DNA of 5,310 bases from Deltaproteobacteria bacterium (lineage in GTDB: Bacteria > Desulfobacterota > Syntrophia > Syntrophales > UBA2192), in the NCBI GenBank assembly GCA_026388445.1, contig JAPLJU010000082.1, positions 1-5,310 on the forward strand, written 5' to 3'. Every line of letters starts with the position of its first letter. The first letter of the stretch is position 1. Shown here piece after piece: positions 1 through 5,129 of the stretch. Below the pieces are notes generated by a model, which had not been told where the DNA came from, searched no databases, and saw only the letters and a list, made by a program, of their open reading frames with translations. Position numbers and translations under genes: made by a program.

Positions 1-1
1 G

Positions 2-91
2 GGCGACGAAGAACTGCGCGACATCCTGAAACGGGTCATAACCAGGGAAAGGATCCGGGGGAAAATTACGAAAGATCCGAAAGGGCGTTGA
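2..91 (+). CDS. C-terminal end of an unidentified protein (partial, 5' end outside the window)
   Basis: An open frame enters from the left edge and stops with TGA at 89..91, giving 29 residues. The tail is strongly charged (begins GDEELRDILKRV and ends KDPKGR) and reads like an amphipathic C-terminal helix followed by a basic tail. Codon choice (CTG for Leu, ATC for Ile, GAC/GAA) matches the real genes in the window, and the other two plus frames read less like protein or stop early. The last 26 bases overlap the 3' end of the minus-strand methyltransferase gene, a tail-to-tail arrangement common between convergent genes. The family cannot be named from this fragment. Confidence 0.5.
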   Translation, partial: GDEELRDILKRVITRERIRGKITKDPKGR

Positions 92-839
92 AAATGCCCT
101 TCACCTCCTCGCTGTAGACGCCTTTTTCGCCGTAAATGTAAAGCGGCGGAAGGACTTTCAGCTCCTCCCCTCCCCCTTTAAGCCCCTCCACGAGAACGAA
201 ATCCCCCTCTGAAGAAGCCCTGCTGTAAACGATCTTGAGCTTCTTGGGTTCGAGGTTGAGGGTACGCATCCTTTGCAGGACCTCTACCATCCGCTTCGCG
301 GGGTAAATCAGATAGACCCGTCCCCCGTCTTTCAGAAGGTGGGCCGATGCGGCGAGAAAATCGACTGCCCTACCCCTGAGTTCGTGACGGGCAAGCGCCC
401 TTTCCTCATCGGGATTGGTCCGCCCCGATCCTGCTTTCCGGTAGGGCGGATTGAATACGGCCACGTCGAAGGATTCTGACGCCAGAGACTTCCGGACATC
501 CCGGACATCGCCCTGCAGGATCTCGATTCGTTCCCCGAGTCGATTAGCCTCCACGCTCCTTCTCGCCATATCGGCAAGCTGCCCCTGGAGTTCGAGACCC
601 ACGATCCTGCCGCCTCTCGAAAATCGCAGAGCCAGGACGATTGTGATGACACCGCTTCCGGCCCCGAGGTCGATGACCGTCTCGCCCCTCTTCAGTTTCA
701 CAAAGTCGGCCAAGAGTATGGCATCGATCGAAAAACGATACCCCCGTTTCTTCTGAAAAATCCTCAAGCGGCCCCCGAAAAGCTCGTCGAGGGTTTCATC
801 CTCCCTCTGCAGGGCATCTTTCTCCAAACCTTTTTGCAT
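66..839 (-). CDS. trmN6: TrmN6-like tRNA (adenine-N6) methyltransferase
   Basis: Cytosolic SAM-dependent methyltransferase of the COG4123 / YfiC family, whose E. coli member makes m6A at position 37 of tRNA1(Val). Seen in the 257-residue product: an N-terminal family signature around 16-46 (ETLDELFGGRLRIFQ, then GYRFSIDAILLADF), SAM-binding motif I DLGAGSG at 57-63, an acidic ribose-binding position near E83, the catalytic NPPY motif at 130-133 typical of N6-adenine methyltransferases, and the C-terminal PPLYIYGEKGVYSEEV block at 231-246. The length fits the family. I chose ATG at 839 because homology begins right after it. An in-frame TTG at 902 would add 21 residues that fall inside a repeat-like sequence and do not look like part of the domain. 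The Shine-Dalgarno is weak (GAG about 10 bases upstream). It lies downstream of the DUF1015 gene on the same strand, 105 bases away, so it may be co-transcribed. The exact tRNA target is inferred from the family. Confidence 0.85.
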   Translation of the reverse strand: MQKGLEKDALQREDETLDELFGGRLRIFQKKRGYRFSIDAILLADFVKLKRGETVIDLGAGSGVITIVLALRFSRGGRIVGLELQGQLADMARRSVEANRLGERIEILQGDVRDVRKSLASESFDVAVFNPPYRKAGSGRTNPDEERALARHELRGRAVDFLAASAHLLKDGGRVYLIYPAKRMVEVLQRMRTLNLEPKKLKIVYSRASSEGDFVLVEGLKGGGEELKVLPPLYIYGEKGVYSEEVKGIFNALSDLS

Positions 840-843
840 AACC

Positions 844-920
844 CAAAACTCAAAATTGAGCGCACTCCTGTGCTTCCGGCGCCACCGGTATTCAAATGTC
901 AAAATGTCAAGCCTGACCCC
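844..920. repeat. Candidate dispersed REP/MITE-like intergenic element
   Basis: This intergenic stretch is dense in small symmetric elements. In order they are: CTCAA/TTGAG arms (849..853 and 856..860), a GCAC-tcct-GTGC hairpin (862..873), the palindromes GGCGCC (878..883) and ACCGGT (884..889), a perfect tandem AAATGTCA x2 (894..909), and GTCA-agcc-TGAC (906..917) running into CCCC. I recall sequences with the TGTCAAGCCTGACCCC end as recurrent in deltaproteobacterial genomes, often near IS200-like/RAYT transposase genes; that is memory, not a search. There is only one copy in this window, so repeat status is inferred. It separates the DUF1015 stop from the methyltransferase start. Confidence 0.4.
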
Positions 921-944
921 AGGATTTATTTGCCTTTAGCCAAT

Positions 945-2192
945 TCAATCAAGCTGATGCACGAAGATGCCGCTTCGCAGCTTGGGTTCGAACCACGTGG
1001 ATTTCGGGGGCATGATCTCCCCCGCGTCGGCGATGTCCATGAGCTGAGAGGGCGTCGGCGGGTACATCGAAAAGGCAACGGCAAACTGGCCGGAATCGAC
1101 CAGCCGCTCGAGTTCCTTCATGCCCCTCACTCCCCCGACGAATTTGATGCGCTTGTCGGTCCTCGGGTCCTGGATGCCGAGAAGGGGTCTCAGGATGTTG
1201 TCCTGCAGGATGGACACATCGAGCTGACCGATCTTGTCCTTCCCCACGTAAAGCTTGTCCTTGGTCGTCAGGAGGTACCACCGTCCGTTCAGGTACATCC
1301 CTAACTCGTGAAAGCGAACGGGCGATCTGTCTATGAAGTCTTCCGACACGCGGAAGCCTTCCCTGATTCTCTCGATAAACTCAGCCTCGCTCATGCCGTT
1401 CAGATCCCTCACGACGCGGTTGTAATCCAGGATACGAATCTGGTTGTCAGGGAAAAGGGTGGCCATGAAATAATCATACTCTCCCGCCTGCCGGGTGCCC
1501 GGATCTTTTTCGCGCCGGCGCCTCGCCACGGCCGCGGCGGAAGCGGCCCGGTGATGACCGTCGGCGATATAGAGGCAGTCCACCTTTGAGAACGCCCTGC
1601 GGATTCTCTCGATGGTCGTTTCATCGTCGATCACCCAGACGGTGTGGCCGATGCCGTCTTCGGCCTTGAAATCGTATTCCGGCTCCTCCTTGACCACGTC
1701 GGCGACGATCCGGTCAATCGCCTCCGCCGCCCTGTAGACAAGAAACACAAGGCCCGTCTGGGCGTTTACGATGTCAATGTGTCTCGTTCGATCGTCTTCC
1801 TTGTCGAACATTGTGAGTTCGTGCTTTTTGATGAGGCCCGCGTCGTACTCCTCAATGCTGACCCCGCCCACGATACCGTACTGGGTATGCCCGGGGATGT
1901 TCTGACGGTAAATGTAAAAACAGGGTTTTTGGTCCTGGATGAGGATGCCGTCTTTGATGAGCCTGTCGAGATTTTTCTTCGCCTTTCTGTACACTTCGTC
2001 ACCGTATACACCCGTGTCCTTGTCCTTGCGAAGATCGACCTCCGATTTCTCCACGTGAAGAAAGCTCAAGGGGTTGTCCCTGGCGATTCGCTTCGCCTCC
2101 TCCCACTCGAGGACGTCGTAAGGGTGGGAAGCGACCTGGCGCACACACTCTTTCTTCGGTCTCAGTGCCCGGAAGGGGACGACGGTGGACAC
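945..2192 (-). CDS. DUF1015 family protein (COG4198), function unknown
   Basis: A 415-residue soluble protein with no signal peptide or membrane segment. It matches the DUF1015 family over its full length. Recognisable blocks are the N-terminal VPFRALRP (5-12), SHPYDV (22-27), a charged HELTMFDKEDDRTRH block (124-138), the invariant-looking IADGHHRAASA (209-219), and the C-terminal MPPKSTWFEPKLRSGI (394-409). No reaction is established for this family to my knowledge. The DGHHR segment resembles the GxxR nucleotide-contacting motif of ParB/sulfiredoxin-like and free-serine-kinase proteins, so a small-molecule or nucleotide-binding enzyme is a reasonable but unproven guess. The start is GTG at 2192, chosen because AGGAGG sits 9 bases upstream. 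An ATG at 2199 lies only two bases after that site and is in another frame. The gene is divergent from the hydrolase gene and upstream of the trmN6-like gene on the same strand. Confidence 0.85.
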   Translation of the reverse strand: MSTVVPFRALRPKKECVRQVASHPYDVLEWEEAKRIARDNPLSFLHVEKSEVDLRKDKDTGVYGDEVYRKAKKNLDRLIKDGILIQDQKPCFYIYRQNIPGHTQYGIVGGVSIEEYDAGLIKKHELTMFDKEDDRTRHIDIVNAQTGLVFLVYRAAEAIDRIVADVVKEEPEYDFKAEDGIGHTVWVIDDETTIERIRRAFSKVDCLYIADGHHRAASAAAVARRRREKDPGTRQAGEYDYFMATLFPDNQIRILDYNRVVRDLNGMSEAEFIERIREGFRVSEDFIDRSPVRFHELGMYLNGRWYLLTTKDKLYVGKDKIGQLDVSILQDNILRPLLGIQDPRTDKRIKFVGGVRGMKELERLVDSGQFAVAFSMYPPTPSQLMDIADAGEIMPPKSTWFEPKLRSGIFVHQLD

Positions 2193-2270
2193 GGTTCATT
2201 TCCTCCTGCGACGGGTTTCTAACACAGCGGCCCTCTTAACGCAATACTCGCCACGGGTCTCCCGGACGGG

Positions 2271-2299
2271 TTGCAAAGAAAGCCGGGACGGTGTATGAA
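2271..2299 (+). promoter_or_regulatory. Sigma70-type promoter candidate for the alpha/beta hydrolase gene
   Basis: TTGCAA (2271..2276) and TATGAA (2294..2299) are separated by exactly 17 bases, each matching 4 of 6 consensus positions. Transcription would begin near 2306, leaving a leader of about 24 bases before the ATG at 2330. This also argues against the in-frame GTG at 2291, which would lie within the promoter. Confidence 0.45.
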
Positions 2300-2329
2300 T
2301 ACCCTCCTCCGGGAAAGAAAGGATCTTCC

Positions 2330-2809
2330 ATGAATCCACTTCGTGTCTTCATTCACGGTCTCGAGAGCAGCAGCCAGGGAACAAAGGCTGTCTACTTCAG
2401 GGAGAAGTTCCCCGACATGCTCATCGAGGATTACACGGGACTCCTGGAGGAGCGCATGGCCAAGTTGAGGGGACTCCTGGCCGGGGAAAAAGACCTCATC
2501 GTCGTGGGCTCGAGCTTCGGCGGTCTCATGGCCGCCATCTACACCTGCAAAAACGAAGGGAGCGTGAAGAAGCTCATCCTCCTCGCCCCGGCCCTTGACC
2601 TACCCTACTTCAAGCCCTGCGTCGAAAAGAGGCTTGCGCTCCCCGTCTGGATCTACCATGGAAAAGAGGATGACGTGGTCCCGCCGGCGCCCGTCGAGCG
2701 GATCGCCCGGAAGGTTTTCACCAACCTCTCCTACCATCTCGTGGAAGACGACCACTCCCTGCACAGGACCTTTCCACTCATGGACTGGGACAGGCTCCTG
2801 ACCCTTTGA
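2330..2809 (+). CDS. YqiA/UPF0227-like alpha/beta-fold hydrolase
   Basis: A compact single-domain serine hydrolase of 159 residues, probably a cytosolic esterase or thioesterase; the substrate is unknown. Seen in the protein: strand 1 and oxyanion region FIHGLESSSQGTKA (7-20), the nucleophile elbow GSSFGG (60-65) with S62 as nucleophile, the acid loop HGKEDDVVP (110-118) with D114 as likely catalytic acid, and DDHSLH (140-145) with H142 as likely catalytic histidine. The triad therefore looks complete. There is almost no lid or cap domain, as in the YqiA/YcfP group, which runs slightly longer (about 180-190 residues). The start is ATG 2330, preceded by an AAAGGA Shine-Dalgarno about 7 bases away. 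An in-frame GTG at 2291 would add 13 proline- and glycine-rich residues and overlaps the -10 box. The gene appears to be a single transcription unit, since the next gene has its own promoter. Confidence 0.8.
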   Translation: MNPLRVFIHGLESSSQGTKAVYFREKFPDMLIEDYTGLLEERMAKLRGLLAGEKDLIVVGSSFGGLMAAIYTCKNEGSVKKLILLAPALDLPYFKPCVEKRLALPVWIYHGKEDDVVPPAPVERIARKVFTNLSYHLVEDDHSLHRTFPLMDWDRLLTL

Positions 2810-2845
2810 TTTGTCAGACACGTTCCTGAATATCCCTTGACAAAT
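2809..2845. promoter_or_regulatory. Inverted repeat overlapping the -35 box, possible operator
   Basis: ATTTGTCA (2809..2816) and its perfect complement TGACAAAT (2838..2845) are 29 bases apart start to start, close to three helical turns. The right arm contains most of the TTGACA -35 box of the ferredoxin gene and the left arm begins at the last base of the hydrolase stop codon. The 21-base loop and the absence of a following T-run make a terminator unlikely. Regulator binding is inferred only from this geometry. Confidence 0.3.
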
Positions 2846-2865
2846 GCCGGACCAGAACTTAAATA
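2837..2865 (+). promoter_or_regulatory. Sigma70-type promoter for the NIL-ferredoxin gene
   Basis: A perfect TTGACA -35 box (2837..2842) is followed by an AT-rich -10 region. It can be read as TTAAAT (2859..2864, 16-base spacer, 4/6 match) or TAAATA (2860..2865, 17-base spacer, 3/6). A start near 2872 leaves a leader of roughly 20 bases. The -35 box overlaps the right arm of the inverted repeat at 2809..2845. Confidence 0.55.
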
Positions 2866-2894
2866 TACCCATGAAAATACGGGAGATTTTTTAG

Positions 2895-3314
2895 ATGAGC
2901 ACGGTTACAAAGAAAATCGTCATCCGCTACTCGGCAGACATCGTGGAACAGCCCATCACGTGCCAGCTCGTGAAGAAGTACGACCTGGATTTCAATATCC
3001 TCAAGGCGAGGATCTTCCCCCGGAGAGAGGGGGTCATGGTTCTCGAGTTGAGCGGTACGAAGGAAAATTTTGAAGCCGGAATGCGCTTTCTCAAAGAGAA
3101 GGGGTTGAAGGTTGAGCCGCTTTCAAAAAGCGTCACGATGAACGTGGAAAAATGCATTCACTGCGGGGCCTGCATTGCCTTCTGTTCGACGGACGCCCTG
3201 AGCATCGATCCCCAGACGATGAAGGTGATCTTCGATCCTGAAAAGTGCAACGGCTGCGAAGTCTGCGTGACGGGCTGCCCGGTGAGGGCTATGGCCGTCG
3301 ACCTCTCCGTCTGA
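2895..3314 (+). CDS. NIL-domain / 2[4Fe-4S] ferredoxin protein
   Basis: A 139-residue cytosolic protein in two parts. Residues about 5-77 form a NIL domain, the ACT-like fold also found at the C-terminus of methionine-importer ATPases. Residues 83-135 are a dicluster ferredoxin with C87/C90/C93/C97 and C118/C121/C124/C128, the last followed by Pro. All eight ligands for two [4Fe-4S] clusters are present; the proline usual after the fourth Cys of the first motif is replaced by Ser98. The Methanosarcina homologue MA1822 works with the DUF39 protein MA1821 in making homocysteine from aspartate semialdehyde, and related proteins fill the same gap in Desulfovibrio-type bacteria. A role in sulfur transfer or reduction for homocysteine synthesis is therefore plausible here. 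No DUF39 gene lies in the window, so the role is inferred. The start ATG 2895 has GGGAG about 9 bases upstream, and the gene has its own promoter. Confidence 0.85.
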   Translation: MSTVTKKIVIRYSADIVEQPITCQLVKKYDLDFNILKARIFPRREGVMVLELSGTKENFEAGMRFLKEKGLKVEPLSKSVTMNVEKCIHCGACIAFCSTDALSIDPQTMKVIFDPEKCNGCEVCVTGCPVRAMAVDLSV

Positions 3315-3350
3315 AGAACCCGCCCGCCTCTGATCTTTCCAGGACCATTT

Positions 3351-3390
3351 GAGCCCTTCCTGTTATTCCCGCCCTCGAGGGGAAGGGTTC
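3351..3390. terminator. Hairpin between convergent genes, possible bidirectional terminator
   Basis: GAGCCCTTCC (3351..3360) pairs with GGAAGGGTTC (3381..3390) over 10 base pairs with one G-T, enclosing a 20-base loop that contains the palindrome CCCTCGAGGG (3372..3381, overlapping the stem by one base). A competing stem TTCCCG/CGGGAA (3366..3371 with 3390..3395) is also possible. The position between two converging genes suits a shared terminator. Neither side has a T-run, so it is not a canonical intrinsic terminator. Confidence 0.4.
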
Positions 3391-3405
3391 GGGAAAGTGA
3401 TCCTC

Positions 3406-3789
3406 TCACCTGAGCTTGAGTTTATCTTCTATTGCCCCTCCCTGCCTTGTCATTGATCGGTCCCGGTCTTTCGCCTCTTTCTGACTCTCGTCCGACGCAT
3501 CCTTAAAACCCTTGTTGAGCTTCTTCTTCTGGTCATCGAAGAAAGCCTTCCCGTCGGCGAAAGTCCGGTCGTACTGCGTCCAGGTCTTTTCGAAAGCCGT
3601 CACGAGACGCTCGGTGAATGAACCAGTGGCGTTATAAAAATGATAGCCGGCAACGGACAGCACGATGGTCAGGACAACCATCGTGAGTTTGAAGAATTTA
3701 CTGAGGAGCCAGTAGAGAATGATAAGCCCGAATACCGAAAGAAGGATGACCGGCCAGTGCTGCGCCAAAAAATTCATGAAATCGCTCAT
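3406..3789 (-). CDS. Small two-helix membrane protein, family not recognised
   Basis: A 127-residue protein that I do not recognise. It has a short N-terminus, then two hydrophobic segments at about 12-30 (WPVILLSVFGLIILYWLLS) and 34-50, joined by a short basic KFFK turn. This makes a helical hairpin likely to sit in the inner membrane. The rest (about 58-127) is soluble, highly charged and probably helical, rich in Lys/Asp/Glu, with a possible coiled coil near 80-112. The positive charge in the turn favours a cytosolic loop, which would place both ends on the outer side; this topology is uncertain. The start ATG 3789 has GGAGG 6 bases upstream. A TATGAT -10-like box on the minus strand (3910..3915) has no good -35 partner; if used, it would give a leader of about 113 bases holding two inverted repeats. 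The gene is convergent with the ferredoxin gene and divergent from mnmA, so it is probably monocistronic. Confidence 0.7.
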   Translation of the reverse strand: MSDFMNFLAQHWPVILLSVFGLIILYWLLSKFFKLTMVVLTIVLSVAGYHFYNATGSFTERLVTAFEKTWTQYDRTFADGKAFFDDQKKKLNKGFKDASDESQKEAKDRDRSMTRQGGAIEDKLKLR

Positions 3790-3815
3790 CGTCTGCCTCC
3801 GTCATTTGAAACTGC

Positions 3816-3863
3816 GGCAACCCCGCTCACGCCGCGTTGCCTGTCCTTGATGGTCCCTCAAGG
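3816..3863. repeat. Two adjacent inverted repeats in the leader of the membrane-protein gene
   Basis: GGCAAC (3816..3821) and GTTGCC (3836..3841) form a 6-bp arm pair. It competes with GCGGC/GCCGC (3814..3818 with 3831..3835), so two mutually exclusive folds exist. Next to it, CCTTGA (3845..3850) and TCAAGG (3858..3863) form a perfect 6-bp hairpin with a 7-base loop. Both lie 25-75 bases upstream of the minus-strand ATG at 3789 and could be mRNA leader structures or protein-binding sites. There is no T-run to make either a terminator. Confidence 0.35.
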
Positions 3864-3947
3864 GGCTGACTTGACCCGCATGCCCGTGATATAAAACCGG
3901 CTGTAATTTATCATACTTTTCGACAAAAAACCAAACCGGCCTTGAGC

Positions 3948-3976
3948 TTGACAAAAAAATGCGGGGGGGTTAAAGT
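3948..3976 (+). promoter_or_regulatory. Sigma70-type promoter for mnmA-mtaB
   Basis: A perfect TTGACA (3948..3953) is followed after exactly 17 bases by TAAAGT (3971..3976, 4/6 match). Transcription would start near 3983, giving a leader of about 35 bases. The spacer is unusual: a run of seven A (3953..3959, the first belonging to the -35 box), then TGC, then seven G (3963..3969). GGGG (3966..3969) can pair with CCCC (3977..3980) across the -10 box. Confidence 0.6.
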
Positions 3977-4017
3977 CCCCTCTCAAGTCGCAAATATGCA
4001 AAATATAAACCAAAACA

Positions 4018-5124
4018 ATGAGTTGTATTCAGCAGACAAAAGTCCTCGTGGGGCTAAGCGGCGGTGTCGATAGCGCTGTCGCCACGGCGGCCCTCCTGGA
4101 AAAGGGATACAGGGTCGGCGGCCTTTATATCCGGAACGGCTTTCCCGTCCGGGGTGAAGAGGACGCCGACGCCGTGGCTTCTCGTTTGGATATCCCCCTC
4201 TACAAACTTGACGTGAGCGGGGAATTCCGGCGCGAGGTGGCCGATTACTTCGTCCTGGAGTACCTGGCGGGGAGAACGCCCAATCCCTGTTGCGTCTGCA
4301 ATAAGAGAATCAAGTTTCATCACCTTCTGCGCGAGGCCGATGAACGGGGCTTTGACTTCATCGCCACGGGCCACTATACCCGCGTCGTTTACGACGAGAA
4401 TGCTCAAAAATACAAGCTCTACAGTGGGACCGATGCGGTCAAGGACCAGTCCTATTTCCTCTTCATGCTCGGACAGCGGGAACTCGTGAGAATCATTTTT
4501 CCCAATGGAGATAAGACGAAAAAGGTGATCCGGTCGAAGGCCCTCGAGTTGGGCCTCGGTGACAGGCCCTTCAGGGACAGCCAGGAGATCTGCTTCATAC
4601 CGGACAACAACTACAAGCGGTTCATACGGCAGATGCGTCCCGATCTTCGAGCGGCACCCGGGGATTTCGTTGACCGGCACAGGAGCGTTCTGGGCAGGCA
4701 CCGGGGCATTTACTCATATACGATCGGTCAGAGGCGCGGCCTGAACATCCCTTCCACCGCCCCTTACTACGTCCTGGAAATCGACTCGGAGAGAAATGAG
4801 GTCGTACTCGGCCGTGAGGACGAGCAGGAAAGCGGGGGCTTGATCGCCGAGGCGGTGAGCTGGGTGTCAGGGGAAAAGATGCCCGACGGAGGCATCGAGG
4901 CCACAACAAAGATCCGCTATCGTCACAGCGGGGCGGAATCATCCATTCAGCCGCTTCCCCCTGCAAGTGGTGCTGCCCTGCCCGTCGGTACAGCGGGAGC
5001 CGATGACCGCGGCGTTCTCGTGAGGTTTTCCAGGCCCCAGAAGGCCGTCACGCCCGGCCAGGCGGCCGTCTTCTACCAGGGAGACCGTGTCCTCGGCGGC
5101 GGCTGGATCGTGAGGGGGCTTTGA
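4018..5124 (+). CDS. mnmA: tRNA-uridine 2-sulfurtransferase MnmA
   Basis: Adenylates and thiolates U34 of tRNA-Lys, -Glu and -Gln (s2U34), in the cytosol. The 368-residue length is normal. Seen: PP-loop SGGVDS (14-19), TPNPCCVCNKRIKF (87-100), ATGHYTR (116-122), KDQSYFL (142-148), RDSQEICFIP (186-195), HRGIYSYTIGQRRG (228-241), and the C-terminal beta-barrel ending TPGQAAVFYQGDRVLGGGWI (345-364). C94 and C192 match the two catalytic cysteines of E. coli MnmA (C102, C199). C91 replaces the Asp before the first one, completing a CxxC...C set able to hold a [4Fe-4S] cluster; C92 is an extra cysteine. ATG 4018 is the only sensible start, because the PP-loop strand begins at residue 8. Yet the preceding 30 bases are A-rich and contain no Shine-Dalgarno. 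The gene heads a unit with mtaB, 5 bases downstream. Confidence 0.95.
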   Translation: MSCIQQTKVLVGLSGGVDSAVATAALLEKGYRVGGLYIRNGFPVRGEEDADAVASRLDIPLYKLDVSGEFRREVADYFVLEYLAGRTPNPCCVCNKRIKFHHLLREADERGFDFIATGHYTRVVYDENAQKYKLYSGTDAVKDQSYFLFMLGQRELVRIIFPNGDKTKKVIRSKALELGLGDRPFRDSQEICFIPDNNYKRFIRQMRPDLRAAPGDFVDRHRSVLGRHRGIYSYTIGQRRGLNIPSTAPYYVLEIDSERNEVVLGREDEQESGGLIAEAVSWVSGEKMPDGGIEATTKIRYRHSGAESSIQPLPPASGAALPVGTAGADDRGVLVRFSRPQKAVTPGQAAVFYQGDRVLGGGWIVRGL

Positions 5125-5129
5125 ACAGC

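Noticed and set aside
897..910. Two overlapping minus-strand TTGACA boxes (from the AAATGTCA tandem) as a trmN6 promoter
   Set aside because: No acceptable -10 box lies 15-19 bases downstream of either; the boxes are better explained as part of the repeat-like element.
834..1304. Open frame of 156 codons on the plus strand across the repeat-like element and the end of the DUF1015 gene
   Set aside because: Most of it is antisense to conserved DUF1015 sequence and the start lies in intergenic repeat-like DNA; low-complexity, non-protein-like composition.
1644..2222. Open frame of 192 codons on the plus strand opposite the DUF1015 gene
   Set aside because: It is the mirror of a clear full-length family member, and its translation shows no recognisable motif.
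2193..2270. Minus-strand promoter for the DUF1015 gene
   Set aside because: Candidates such as TTGCGT followed by TTAGAA match the consensus too poorly to annotate; a promoter must exist but is not visible.
2211..2271. Three ACGGGT direct repeats (2211, 2253, 2266) in the DUF1015/hydrolase divergent region
   Set aside because: Six-base repeats with irregular spacing in GC-rich DNA are expected by chance; no consistent relation to a promoter.
3894..3940. AAACCGGC direct repeat pair (3894..3901 and 3933..3940) upstream of the mnmA promoter
   Set aside because: Only two copies, and the 39-base spacing is not a whole number of helical turns; too little to claim an operator.
3996..4073. Short 25-codon frame starting at an ATG in the mnmA leader and overlapping mnmA out of frame
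   Set aside because: No ribosome site, no run of regulatory codons, and most of it lies within mnmA; no support as a leader peptide.
4054..4701. Open frame of 215 codons on the minus strand inside mnmA
   Set aside because: It is antisense to the conserved MnmA motifs, resembles no family I know and has no ribosome site of its own; the GC-rich coding strand explains the lack of stops.
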